DNA of 64,000 nt from 4572-123 sp002084545 (GTDB taxonomy: Bacteria; Desulfobacterota; Desulfobacteria; Desulfobacterales; 4572-123): assembly GCA_029939715.1 (NCBI GenBank), contig JAOZSJ010000004.1:1-64000 (forward strand), given 5' to 3'. Below the pieces are notes generated by a model. The model saw only the letters and a program-made list of their open reading frames with translations. It did not search any database and was not told the origin of the DNA. The position numbers and the translations under genes were made by a program. Of this stretch, positions 56,132-64,000 are shown one piece after another (the first letter of the stretch is position 1; every line of letters starts with the position of its first letter).

Positions 56132-57550
56132 ATGGAAAGAAGCACCATCGCCGCAATTTCCACACCCCCTGGAACTGGAGGAATCGGAATAATTAAAATT
56201 TCCGGTCCATCAGCCCTCTCTATCGGAAAAAAAATATTTCACAAAAAGGGACCTTTCAGAAGAGCTTTTGATGACAAACCTGCAAAATATGATAATCCCG
56301 AAATATCCTTCCAGCCCCATCGATTTTATTACGGCCACATTATTGATCCTGATACCGATCAACTAATAGACGAAGTTTTGATCCTTTTTATGAAAGCCCC
56401 CGCCAGTTATACAAGAGAGGATGTGATTGAAATCCATTCTCATGCCGGCCATGCGGTACTACAGGCAATTCTGAATTTGGTTTTAAACAGCGGTTCTAAA
56501 ATTGCGCAGCCAGGTGAATTCACTCGAAGAGCTTTTTTAAACGGAAGAATTGATCTAACTCAGGCAGAGGCGGTAATGGATATAATTAATGCAAAATCAA
56601 AAGGTGCACTTGGTATTGCCGCTGCTCAGATAAAGGGAGAGCTCAAGCAAAGTATAATTGCAACGAAAAAAGAACTTTTAAAAATTCAGGCATTATGTGA
56701 AGCTTTTATCGATTTTCCCGATGATATGGATGAAGATTTTGAAACCAGAGACATTATCGCCCAATTACAGACCCGAGTTCAAAATCCGTTGAAAGAATTA
56801 ATTTTAAACTATGAAAGCGGCCATCTTATCCGCGAGGGAATAAAGATTGCAATAATTGGGAAACCAAATGTAGGTAAATCAAGCCTGATGAATCGTTTGC
56901 TGAACAAGGAGAGAGTGCTCGTTACCGATATTCCGGGAACCACCAGGGATATGATCGAAGAAAATTTAAATATTCACGGAATTACCGTCATATTGACAGA
57001 TACTGCAGGCTTACATCAAACTAATGACCCGGTCGAGGTGATGGGAATTAAAAAAACGGATGAATATATTAAAAATGCGGATTTGATTATCTTCATGAAG
57101 GATGCATCTGAATCTGTGGATGAAAATGATAACCGAATATATAAAAAAATCAAACACAAGAAGCATATTATCGTCAGAAACAAGATTGATATCGCCACAA
57201 CCGATGATTCCAAAAATAGCCAACAGAAAGTCAGAAATGAAATTAATGTTTCGGTGTTAAAAAATTCCGGAATTACTGAATTAAAAAGAATGATATTTCA
57301 GGCCGCGTCCGAAAATGCCCAATTTGAAACCGCCCATAAAATTGTGCCAAATTTGAGGCAAAAAAAATTGATCGAAGATGCCTGCAGGTATGTTAAAGCG
57401 GCAATCCTGAGTATGAAAAAGGACGAGTTTTTGGATTTGATCCTTTTTGAGATTAAAGATGCTGTTGAAAGTCTTAATCAAGTCTTGGGAATTAGTATTA
57501 GAGAAAATATACAAAACAAAATATTTGAACAGTTTTGTATAGGTAAATAA
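56132..57550 (+). CDS. mnmE: tRNA modification GTPase MnmE
   Basis: A 472-residue GTPase. The N-terminal folate-binding part is STIAAISTPPGTGGIGIIKI. G motifs are GKPNVGKSSLMN (about 249), DTAGLHQ and RNKID. It ends in CIGK, the conserved MnmE C-terminus. With MnmG it modifies wobble uridines of tRNA. A parS site follows its stop immediately. Confidence 0.96.
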   Translation: MERSTIAAISTPPGTGGIGIIKISGPSALSIGKKIFHKKGPFRRAFDDKPAKYDNPEISFQPHRFYYGHIIDPDTDQLIDEVLILFMKAPASYTREDVIEIHSHAGHAVLQAILNLVLNSGSKIAQPGEFTRRAFLNGRIDLTQAEAVMDIINAKSKGALGIAAAQIKGELKQSIIATKKELLKIQALCEAFIDFPDDMDEDFETRDIIAQLQTRVQNPLKELILNYESGHLIREGIKIAIIGKPNVGKSSLMNRLLNKERVLVTDIPGTTRDMIEENLNIHGITVILTDTAGLHQTNDPVEVMGIKKTDEYIKNADLIIFMKDASESVDENDNRIYKKIKHKKHIIVRNKIDIATTDDSKNSQQKVRNEINVSVLKNSGITELKRMIFQAASENAQFETAHKIVPNLRQKKLIEDACRYVKAAILSMKKDEFLDLILFEIKDAVESLNQVLGISIRENIQNKIFEQFCIGK

Positions 57551-57566
57551 TGTTTCACGTGAAACA
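57551..57566. promoter_or_regulatory. Centromere-like parS site
   Basis: TGTTTCACGTGAAACA is the exact 16-bp consensus for chromosomal parS, the ParB binding palindrome. It begins immediately after the mnmE TAA. parA and parB usually follow mnmE in this neighbourhood but are not in the window. It supports an origin-proximal location. Confidence 0.93.
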
Positions 57567-57620
57567 TTCCACTTGTGTGTGTCTGAAATAAAGCCCAATT
57601 TTTTCGGGTATGGAGGGGAA

Positions 57621-58304
57621 ATGGATATCGATTTTTCATTATATTTTGAAAAATATGAAAAGCTAATCAAAACAATTGATGATGTTTTTATACGGGTGAA
57701 GACTGATTACCCTGACTGTGTAAGATGTAAAAGCGGCTGTGATGACTGCTGCTACGCCATGTTCGACCTGACACTGATCGAAGCACTGTATTTAAATAAT
57801 AGATTTAAAACAATTTTTAAAGATCAGGACAGGAAAAAAGTTGAAGAAAGGGCTAATTTGGCAGATAGAAAAATTCATAAAATCAAACGAGCTGCTTTTA
57901 CTAAATTAGAAGAAGGTTCGAGCGAGACGGATATTTTATCGGAATTAGCACTGGAGCGAGTTCGCTGCCCACTGCTTAATGATGAAAAAATATGTGAAAT
58001 TTATGATTTCAGACCGGCTACCTGTAGATTGTATGGAATCCCTACGGCCATTAATGGCCGTGGCCACACGTGCGGTAAATCCGGGTTTGAACCTGGGGGA
58101 TCCTATCCAACGGTTAATATGGATCAACTGTACGGCCGCCTGCAGGAAATTTCAGCGGAATTAATTTTGGATATAAAATCAAAATATGTGAAACTGGCGG
58201 ATATGCTGGTACCTGTTTCCATGGCCCTGTTAACCGACTACACGGAAGAATATCTTGGTATAAAGGATGGTGCCGGAACCGGTGATGGCATCACCTTGGG
58301 ATAG
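57621..58304 (+). CDS. YkgJ-type Cys-cluster protein
   Basis: A 227-residue protein with CVRCKSGCDDCCYAMF (about 34-49), CPLL, and CEIYDFRPATCRLYG. These cysteines are typical of the YkgJ (formerly UPF0153) zinc- or iron-binding family of unknown function. ATG at 57621 follows GGAGGGGAA. The longer frame to 57573 lacks a ribosome binding site. Stop is TAG. It is followed by a hypothetical gene after 10 bp, likely co-transcribed. Confidence 0.82.
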   Translation: MDIDFSLYFEKYEKLIKTIDDVFIRVKTDYPDCVRCKSGCDDCCYAMFDLTLIEALYLNNRFKTIFKDQDRKKVEERANLADRKIHKIKRAAFTKLEEGSSETDILSELALERVRCPLLNDEKICEIYDFRPATCRLYGIPTAINGRGHTCGKSGFEPGGSYPTVNMDQLYGRLQEISAELILDIKSKYVKLADMLVPVSMALLTDYTEEYLGIKDGAGTGDGITLG

Positions 58305-58314
58305 GGGGTAGGAA

Positions 58315-58704
58315 ATGAGCAATATAACGACTGAAGAAGCAGCGGCACGAAAAAAGGCGATTTTCGATTCCATGTCGCCTCGGAGGCAGAAATATATAGC
58401 TAAAAAAGGGTATGAAAAATGGGATCCGTTCGAGGAACCTAAAGATCCGATTGATATTCGCAAGGATAAAACCAAGAGAACGACTCAGCAGCTGGTCAGG
58501 GAGTTTCTACAATCACGGACTTTTGATGAATACAGTAACGCATACGGCAGAGGCGTTTTAGATATCTGTCATGGGATTATTAATAATGATGAGCGCTTTC
58601 AGGCTATGTATGATTTTGCCATCTGGTATCGGAAACTTCTTATAGACGAGGGCTATGAAGACAATCTGAATATGGTGGGTGCAGGGTTATTAAAGGGACG
58701 GTAA
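58315..58704 (+). CDS. Conserved hypothetical protein
   Basis: A 129-residue soluble protein, MSNITTEEAAARKKAIFDSM at the start, with basic and acidic helices and the segment KWDPFEEPKDPIDIR near residue 40. I do not recognise it. No signal peptide, membrane segment or metal motif is seen. The ribosome binding site is GGTAGGA. Position 10 bp after a YkgJ-type gene suggests a shared operon. Confidence 0.65.
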   Translation: MSNITTEEAAARKKAIFDSMSPRRQKYIAKKGYEKWDPFEEPKDPIDIRKDKTKRTTQQLVREFLQSRTFDEYSNAYGRGVLDICHGIINNDERFQAMYDFAIWYRKLLIDEGYEDNLNMVGAGLLKGR

Positions 58705-58804
58705 ACGGAGATGAGAAAAAGGGCTAAAATGTTTTTAAAACAAGAGGCGTCCGGCTTTTTTTGATTCTTAACATAATGATCTAAGAATGGTTGTTGGGAA
58801 GTTT

Positions 58805-59626
58805 ATGTCGCAAGAGGCTGAAAAAATTATTCTCAAAACCGTCTGTGAGTCCCGCAGGCGTTTTACGCCGAGCGAGCTGCAAAAAATAATTGCCCAGAAC
58901 CATAATTTGCGAAAGAAGCAAATCCGTAATGTTTTAAATGCGCTGGTAGAGCACGGTGATCTTGTTTATTCTTATATGTTCGGATGTAGTTTTGTTGAAA
59001 AATCTTTTAACAGGGCTGTACGTATCTCCAAACGAGTTATTCTGAAACCTCCCAATGTGACATTTTTAGCGGCGCCGGATGACATTGTCGTTGAGATCCA
59101 ACAAGGGGCCTCCTTCGGAACGGGCGCGCACCCGACAACACGCCTGGCAGTGATGGCGCTCGAAAAGGCATTGAGCGGTACGGATATTCCGTCGTTTAAA
59201 ACAAAACTTCGCGCCATGGATATCGGTACCGGTAGCGGTGTGCTTGGTATCACAGCCGTGCGCCTTGGTATTGAGACAATGATCGGTCTGGATATCGATC
59301 CATGCGCGATCGCTGAAGCTCGAAAGAATGTAACTCTTAACGACCTGCAAAGCCGGATAACTATTTCAGATTCTTCTTTGAGTGAATATTCGGAGAAATT
59401 TTTTCTTATTATTGCAAATCTCAGATACCCGACATTAAAAAAATTATGCACGGAAATAGGTATTCATACTGCAGAAAGCGGGATGGTAGTCCTGTCAGGT
59501 ATAAAAAATTTCGAAGTTGAAGACCTGCTGAAAACTTATACCCGGAGCCTTTTTAACATTCTTTGGCGATTTGAAAAAAAGGGATGGAGCAGCTTGGTTA
59601 TGAAAAAGCGGCGGCGGCACAATTAA
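58805..59626 (+). CDS. PrmA-like methyltransferase with N-terminal helical domain
   Basis: A 273-residue protein. The N-terminal 65 residues look like a winged-helix (RRFTPSELQKIIAQNHNLRK). The rest is a class I SAM methyltransferase with FGTGAHPTTRLAVMALEK and MDIGTGSGVLGITAVRLG, which resemble PrmA (ribosomal protein L11 methyltransferase). The usual PrmA N-terminal domain is missing. ATG at 58805 is used. Function may differ from true PrmA because of the extra domain. It is followed by an inverted repeat region. Confidence 0.75.
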   Translation: MSQEAEKIILKTVCESRRRFTPSELQKIIAQNHNLRKKQIRNVLNALVEHGDLVYSYMFGCSFVEKSFNRAVRISKRVILKPPNVTFLAAPDDIVVEIQQGASFGTGAHPTTRLAVMALEKALSGTDIPSFKTKLRAMDIGTGSGVLGITAVRLGIETMIGLDIDPCAIAEARKNVTLNDLQSRITISDSSLSEYSEKFFLIIANLRYPTLKKLCTEIGIHTAESGMVVLSGIKNFEVEDLLKTYTRSLFNILWRFEKKGWSSLVMKKRRRHN

Positions 59627-59680
59627 TAAAAAATTGTAATATCAGTATGTTAAATAGTTGCCATGTAGAAATGTCCCTAA

Positions 59681-59799
59681 AATCCCCACCAAAATTTTTT
59701 TGCATACCAAGGTACATGTAAAACAAGAAACGGCCCAAAATAGCCAAATAAGAAGGGGGGGCTTCGCAAAGCCTTGGTATGAAGGGGTTTGCGGGGATT
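59681..59799. repeat. Nested inverted repeat of about 120 bp
   Basis: AATCCCC (59681) pairs with GGGGATT (59793), and inside them CATACCAAGG (59703) pairs with CCTTGGTATG (59772). The two arms are at unequal distance (15 and 11 nt). It may be a miniature mobile element or a transcript-end structure. The 59627-59845 gap has no gene. Confidence 0.55.
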
Positions 59800-59845
59800 G
59801 TATTGCGAGGCGGGCAAGGAGGCTATAAGTTTTAAAAAAACGGGA

Positions 59846-60103
59846 TTAGCCTGCATGTCGTTTTAAAAATGATCGAAATTTTCCGCCCAGATATTGTCCG
59901 ACAAAAAATGCCGTGATAAAAAAAGGTAACAGTAAAGGCTTCCACCCATAGCCGGCTAAAGAACGAATACCCACAGCCAGTGGTACCGGAATATGCACAG
60001 CAAGAAACCATGCCGCTGAAAATTTTTTCACACCTTTTCGCCAGAAACCAAAGGGAAGGTTCAGCAACACTATAGCTAAAATTAATATCCAGATATGAAG
60101 CAT
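59846..60103 (-). CDS. Small hydrophobic membrane protein
   Basis: An 85-residue protein with two to three membrane segments (LHIWILILAIVLLNLPFGFW, then AAWFLAVHIPVPLAVGI and LLLPFFITAFFVGQYLG). It ends in a basic tail. I do not assign a function. ATG at 60103 is used; no strong ribosome binding site is visible. It lies downstream of the sat terminator on the same strand. Confidence 0.6.
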   Translation of the reverse strand: MLHIWILILAIVLLNLPFGFWRKGVKKFSAAWFLAVHIPVPLAVGIRSLAGYGWKPLLLPFFITAFFVGQYLGGKFRSFLKRHAG

Positions 60104-60200
60104 GACTTGTATATGGATTCCTCTTGAGATTGGCCAAAGCCCCTTTACGTAGTCGGAAAAGTCGCTATGTGATTTTTCTGCCGGGAATCAAGTGTGTTTT

Positions 60201-60238
60201 AAAAAAAAGGGGGTGATGTAAAAAAACATCGCCCCCTT
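60201..60238 (-). terminator. Rho-independent terminator of sat
   Basis: GGGGGTGATGT (60209-60219) pairs with ACATCGCCCCC (60226-60236), with one G-U pair, around a 6-nt loop. On the minus strand eight Ts follow. It lies about 35 bp past the sat stop. Confidence 0.85.
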
Positions 60239-60272
60239 ATATATCGCTTTAAACCAAACAGTCATGTGTAAA

Positions 60273-61550
60273 CTATTTGGTATCGCCGGTGGCGGCACCA
60301 TGCAGTTTGACCTCGACTTTTTCCGTAAGTCCTTCATAGTACTCACGGAGAATGGCAACTACTTCGTCGCGGCCGAAGTGGTCGGGAAGTTCTTTTCCTT
60401 CGGACAGCATTTTGCGCAGCATGGTTCCTGAAAGCAGCACGCGGTCCTCTTTTCCATGCGGGCAGGTTCTCAGGGATGCCATACCGTCGCATTTGTAGCA
60501 GTAGAAGGTCCAGTCGATCTTGAGGGGCAGACAAAGCAGCGCCTTACCGGCTTCTTCAGGAGCAGGTATTTTATCAAAGATGGTCTGAGCTTCAAACATG
60601 CCGTAAAAATCGCCGACGCCGGCATGATCGCGGCCGATGATCATGCGTGAGCAGCCGTAGTTCTGACGGAAAGTGGCGTGCAGCAAGCCTTCCCGTGGTC
60701 CAGCATAGCGCATGTCAAGGGGATATCCGCCTTGTACGACGTTTTTTTCCACAAAGTAATTTTTTACCAGCGCATCAATGCATTTGACACGAACTTCGGC
60801 CGGAATATCGCCCGGTTTCAGGTTTCCAACCAGGGAATGGATATAGACGCCGTCGCACACTTCAACCGCGATTTTGCAAAGATATTCATGGGAACGGTGC
60901 ATTGGGTTCCGCAACTGGAGGGCCGCTACTTCACTCCAGCCCTTTTCTTCAAAGATTTTGCGGGATTCGGCCGGACGCATGTAAACACCGGGGTATTTGG
61001 TCGGGTATTCGCCCTCACTCAACACTTTGATGGGACCGGCCAGATTGACATCTTTTTGGCCCATGACCATCTGAACACCAGGGTGATCGTCTTTGGCGAT
61101 TTTCCAGAACTCTTCCGCCGTCGGAGTGCCTTCTCCCATGAAGATTTTTTCGCATTCATATTTTTTATCTTCGGCGGTCATTTCAAATTTTTCGGTAACC
61201 TTCATGGTCGCCATGATTTCGCCGTCCGCGGTAACCAGAGAGATCTCTTCGCCGTCAGCGATCTGATCAGCGTCTGCCTTGTCAGCGGAAAGAGTAACCG
61301 GTATGGGCCAGAAAGTTCCATCGGCCGTCAGGAAGTCGTCGCATACGCCCTTCCAGTCCGCCTTGGTCATAAACCCTGTCAATGGGCTGAATCCCCCGAT
61401 ACCCATCATGATGATGTCACCCTCTTCGCGGGGAGAGACTGTAATTTTTTTTAAGTCCGCGGCTTTTTTCTTTTCCTGTTCAAGTTCAGCGCCTTCCAGA
61501 AGGCAACAAGTCAAGCCTTTTCCACCATGAGGTTCAATCAGTTTTGCCAT
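60273..61550 (-). CDS. sat: ATP sulfurylase
   Basis: A 425-residue Sat of the dissimilatory type found in sulfate reducers. Conserved segments: PLTGFMTKADW, QLRNPMHRSHEY (active-site QxRNP, about 220), GRDHAGVGDFYG (about 323) and LLSGTMLRKMLSEG. A four-Cys-like CYKCDGMASLRTC site is near residue 388. It activates sulfate to APS, the first step of sulfate respiration. AAAGGAG precedes the ATG. It ends with TAG (60273-60275), a codon otherwise read as pyrrolysine in the methyltransferase genes, so termination must remain efficient. A strong terminator follows. The apr and dsr genes are elsewhere. Confidence 0.95.
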   Translation of the reverse strand: MAKLIEPHGGKGLTCCLLEGAELEQEKKKAADLKKITVSPREEGDIIMMGIGGFSPLTGFMTKADWKGVCDDFLTADGTFWPIPVTLSADKADADQIADGEEISLVTADGEIMATMKVTEKFEMTAEDKKYECEKIFMGEGTPTAEEFWKIAKDDHPGVQMVMGQKDVNLAGPIKVLSEGEYPTKYPGVYMRPAESRKIFEEKGWSEVAALQLRNPMHRSHEYLCKIAVEVCDGVYIHSLVGNLKPGDIPAEVRVKCIDALVKNYFVEKNVVQGGYPLDMRYAGPREGLLHATFRQNYGCSRMIIGRDHAGVGDFYGMFEAQTIFDKIPAPEEAGKALLCLPLKIDWTFYCYKCDGMASLRTCPHGKEDRVLLSGTMLRKMLSEGKELPDHFGRDEVVAILREYYEGLTEKVEVKLHGAATGDTK

Positions 61551-61950
61551 TTGCTTTGTTCTCCTTTCACTTGCGGTTAATTATAGATTGCTTCAATACT
61601 ATTAGACTTCCATCTCTATAATATAAGTTACTATGAGGGTATCATCTCTAATAAGGAACAGGGGGTTTGTCAAGCCTAATCCAAACTCTGATAAATGAAT
61701 AGAAAATATTAAAAAAATCAGTCTGTTTTAAAAAGATTTCATACTAAATTTGCTTTTTGAATGGAGACTGCTAAATAGCGTGAAGAAAATTCCTGTTTGT
61801 GCTATTTGAAAGAGTTTGGCGGGGTTGGTTGAAGCGGATGCGTCCGAAATCATGCATTACGTGAGAATTCGGTGGATTGGTGCGCAGTCCGGGTTGTTGC
61901 CTTGAAGTGTACAAGAGTGGCGCCTTTATTTATGAGAAAAGGAGAGCTTA
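61551..61950. other. Divergent intergenic region upstream of sat and lysE
   Basis: A 400-bp region without a credible gene. The best sat promoter, minus strand, is TTGACA at 61668-61673 with a weak -10 (TAGAGA) at 61645-61650. AAAGGAG precedes the rightward ATG at 61951. No riboswitch or RNA gene was recognised. Confidence 0.5.
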
Positions 61951-62568
61951 ATGAGTTTGTTTTCGTTAATAAGTCTATCGGTTGCCATGCTGATTTTAGC
62001 GGCGAGCCCGGGACCTGGTGTTTTCGCTACTGTTGCAAGGTCCCTCGCATCTGGATTTCGTCCCGCCATGGCTGTGATTATCGGTATTGTTGTCGGTGAT
62101 ATTATTTATCTGATGTTTGCAATATTTGGTCTATCGATTGTTGCTCAAACGCTGGGAGAATTTTTTATTATAATAAGAGTCTGTGGAGGTATATATCTCT
62201 TCTGGCTTGGTCTCAAAATTTGGTTTTCGAAGCCGCCGGAAACGGAATCAAAACAATTGTACGAAAAACAATCACAATTAGGAAATATTATCAGCGGCCT
62301 TTTAATAACGTTATCTAACCCTAAAGTGATATTGTTTTACTGTGGTTTTTTGCCGACATTTCTTGATCTTTCCACCTTAAACGTAATCGATATCGCACTG
62401 ATAACTTGTGTTATAACCATTGTTTTGACTACAGTTTTAACGATATACGCCGGCCTGGCCAGCCATGCCCGACAATTATTGTCCAGTCCAAAAGCGATAA
62501 AAAGACTTAATCGTTCCGCAGGTGGTGTGATGATGGCAACAGGGGTTATAATTTCAACCAAGGCATAA
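61951..62568 (+). CDS. LysE/RhtB family translocator
   Basis: A 205-residue inner-membrane exporter with about six segments. The N-terminal ASPGPGVFATVARSL (about 18-32) and the GGIYLFWLGLKIW segment are hallmarks. The family exports amino acids such as lysine or homoserine. ATG at 61951 has AAAGGAG 7 bases upstream. The substrate is unknown. Confidence 0.88.
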   Translation: MSLFSLISLSVAMLILAASPGPGVFATVARSLASGFRPAMAVIIGIVVGDIIYLMFAIFGLSIVAQTLGEFFIIIRVCGGIYLFWLGLKIWFSKPPETESKQLYEKQSQLGNIISGLLITLSNPKVILFYCGFLPTFLDLSTLNVIDIALITCVITIVLTTVLTIYAGLASHARQLLSSPKAIKRLNRSAGGVMMATGVIISTKA

Positions 62569-62649
62569 ATAAAATTGCACGGCCATTGAGAAGGCGGAGG
62601 CCAGGGTACCAAAGGTGCGATGAAGGATACTAATCCAGGCGATTAAAAA

Positions 62650-64000
62650 ATGGGATCTGTAAAGAAAAAAACGAAAAACAAGGGAACATTGTCACGATTC
62701 TTCCGATTTGTCCTTTGGATCTGTTTTGCAGGTATTCTTGTTGCCGTTCTCTGTGGATGCGTCTATACGCTTTACCTGACAAAGCTCGTTGAAGACCGGT
62801 TTTCCGGAAGGAGATGGAGCGTTCCGTCCACTGTCTACTCCGATTCTACGGTGCTCTATGCCGGACGGGGCATAGACAGGGGATCGTTTATTGAAAAGCT
62901 GAGGCGGCTCGGATACAGAAAAAGTGAAGATAAAAGACTCGTGAGGGGGCAATGGCGAAATAGGTCAAGGAGTATCGATGTTTTCCTTCACGACCTGGAG
63001 GTGCCCTGGAAAAAGCGAAAAGGATTTCCTGTTAAAATTCGAATCAGAGATGGCAAGATAGCCGGAATTGCGCATATGAAGACAGGTGATGCTCTGGCTG
63101 TTATAGAGCTCGAACCCGAGGAAATAATGCAGTTTTTCGGTAAAGAGCGTGAGAGGCGGGACCTGATTTCAATAAAAAATGTTCCAGAGCATCTGGTCCA
63201 GGCTGTTCTGGCGGCTGAAGATGCAAGGTTTTTCAGTCACCTCGGGTTCGATCCTGCCGGACTGGCAAGAGCTTTTTATACAAATCTCAAGCATGGCGAA
63301 ATTCGTCAGGGAGGATCCACTCTCACACAGCAGCTGGCGAAAAATTATTTCCTCACCCCTGAACGAACAATGAGGAGAAAGATAAATGAACTGTTTATCT
63401 CCATAGCGATTGAGATGAAATATGAAAAAAAAGAGATTCTGGAAATTTATCTAAACGAGATATACCTGGGCCGGAAAGGTGCTGTTTCAGTGAACGGGAT
63501 AGGAGAGGCAGCCGATTTCTATTTTGATAAGAAGGTTGAAGAACTCACGCCGGCCGAATCGGCCGTTCTTGCAGGCATGATAAAGGGTCCGAATATATAC
63601 ACTCCTTATGGCGACGGAATAAAATGCAGAAAGCGAAGAGATCTTGTCCTGGGCATTATGCTGAAGAAGGGATGGATCAGTAAAAAGGAGCATAAAAGGG
63701 CTGTAAACAGCCCGGTACGGCCGACCCCATATCGTTCATACCGGAAAAAGGCCCCCTATTTCATGGATTATGTCGCATCCCAGCTCAATGAATTCTACCC
63801 TTCGGCAGTACTCTCCAGCATGGGTTACTCTATCTATACCACCGTCGATACCGATGTCCAGGCAGCAGCCGAAAAGGCACTCAGAAAAGGTCTTGAACGA
63901 CTTGAAAAACAAAATTCCGCGCTTAAAAGGCGAAATCCGGAAAAGAGACTTCAGGGAGCAGTCGTAGTCATGCAGCCGAGAACCGGGAATATCCTTGCCA
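62650..64000 (+). CDS. mrcB: Penicillin-binding protein 1B-like bifunctional enzyme (partial)
   Basis: The frame starts at ATG 62650 and runs off the right edge, giving 450 N-terminal residues. There is a cytoplasmic tail, one membrane segment (about residues 18-42) and a UB2H-like region. The glycosyltransferase family 51 domain has EDARFFSHLGFDPAGLARA (about 197), QGGSTLTQQLAKNYF (about 223), RKINELFISIAIEMKYEK and YLNEIYLGRKG. The transpeptidase domain begins near 435 (AVVVMQPRTGNILA). It polymerises and, presumably, crosslinks peptidoglycan. The ribosome binding site is weak. Confidence 0.88.
   Translation, partial: MGSVKKKTKNKGTLSRFFRFVLWICFAGILVAVLCGCVYTLYLTKLVEDRFSGRRWSVPSTVYSDSTVLYAGRGIDRGSFIEKLRRLGYRKSEDKRLVRGQWRNRSRSIDVFLHDLEVPWKKRKGFPVKIRIRDGKIAGIAHMKTGDALAVIELEPEEIMQFFGKERERRDLISIKNVPEHLVQAVLAAEDARFFSHLGFDPAGLARAFYTNLKHGEIRQGGSTLTQQLAKNYFLTPERTMRRKINELFISIAIEMKYEKKEILEIYLNEIYLGRKGAVSVNGIGEAADFYFDKKVEELTPAESAVLAGMIKGPNIYTPYGDGIKCRKRRDLVLGIMLKKGWISKKEHKRAVNSPVRPTPYRSYRKKAPYFMDYVASQLNEFYPSAVLSSMGYSIYTTVDTDVQAAAEKALRKGLERLEKQNSALKRRNPEKRLQGAVVVMQPRTGNILA

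Noticed and set aside
60678..61454. Long open frame of 258 codons opposite sat
   Set aside because: It is the antisense shadow of sat, with no family match or ribosome binding site.
1..64000. CRISPR arrays, tRNA or rRNA genes, including tRNA-Pyl
   Set aside because: No regularly spaced repeats and no cloverleaf with a CUA anticodon were recognised in the intergenic regions by eye; a covariance search would be decisive.

Overview
The window looks like an origin-proximal piece of the chromosome of a sulfate-reducing delta-proteobacterium (Desulfobacterota, Desulfobacteraceae-like). The evidence is a dissimilatory-type ATP sulfurylase (sat), a tungstate importer (tupABC) with a tungsten aldehyde:ferredoxin oxidoreductase, several MttB-superfamily corrinoid methyltransferases, and protein features typical of that group. 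The organism very probably decodes UAG as pyrrolysine: three methylamine-type methyltransferase genes each carry one in-frame amber codon at the conserved pyrrolysine position. The pyl genes, tRNA-Pyl, corrinoid proteins and a reactivase are not in the window.

Layout. 0-5 kb: partial NDP-forming acyl-CoA synthetase with its TetR regulator, tupABC, and a NapH-like ferredoxin. 5-10 kb: SEC-C miniprotein, a decayed REP-associated transposase with REP hairpins, hrpB, an MFS exporter. 10-14 kb: a polar amino-acid ABC importer in one minus-strand run with an arginine:glycine-amidinotransferase-like enzyme. 14-18 kb: a metallophosphoesterase/ParB-like/Lrp-RAM fusion, a small Cys-rich protein, trxB. 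18-24 kb (cluster A): non-Pyl MttB homologue, saccharopine dehydrogenase, lysine-ketoglutarate reductase, Pyl-type MttB. 24-33 kb (AT-rich): LysM protein, EndoQ-like PHP/UvrD helicase fusion, rdgC interrupted by an in-frame UAG, dnaN, gyrB. 33-46.6 kb (cluster B, minus strand): ilvD-like dehydratase, AOR, class III aminotransferase, Tat-exported solute-binding protein, Pyl-MttB, Pyl-MtbB and non-Pyl MttB, preceded by a sigma-54 activator gene, a good -24/-12 promoter and two matching palindromes. 46.7-58 kb: asnS, a radical SAM protein, rng, rpmH-rnpA-yidD-yidC-jag-mnmE, and a consensus parS site. 58-64 kb: YkgJ-type protein, a hypothetical protein, PrmA-like methyltransferase, sat, LysE-type exporter, partial PBP1b.

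How they may work together. Cluster B is best read as one sigma-54-controlled catabolic unit. It would strip methyl groups stepwise from a quaternary, tertiary and secondary amine, then process the remaining amine and carbon skeleton by transamination, tungsten-dependent aldehyde oxidation and dehydration. Tungsten would come through TupABC, and methyl groups would go to corrinoid proteins encoded elsewhere. UAG is also the apparent terminator of about eleven ordinary genes here, including sat and rng, so pyrrolysine insertion must be conditional, context-dependent or tolerated. A 100-N scaffold gap at 39567-39666 lies between two identical 55-bp ends and is probably spurious.
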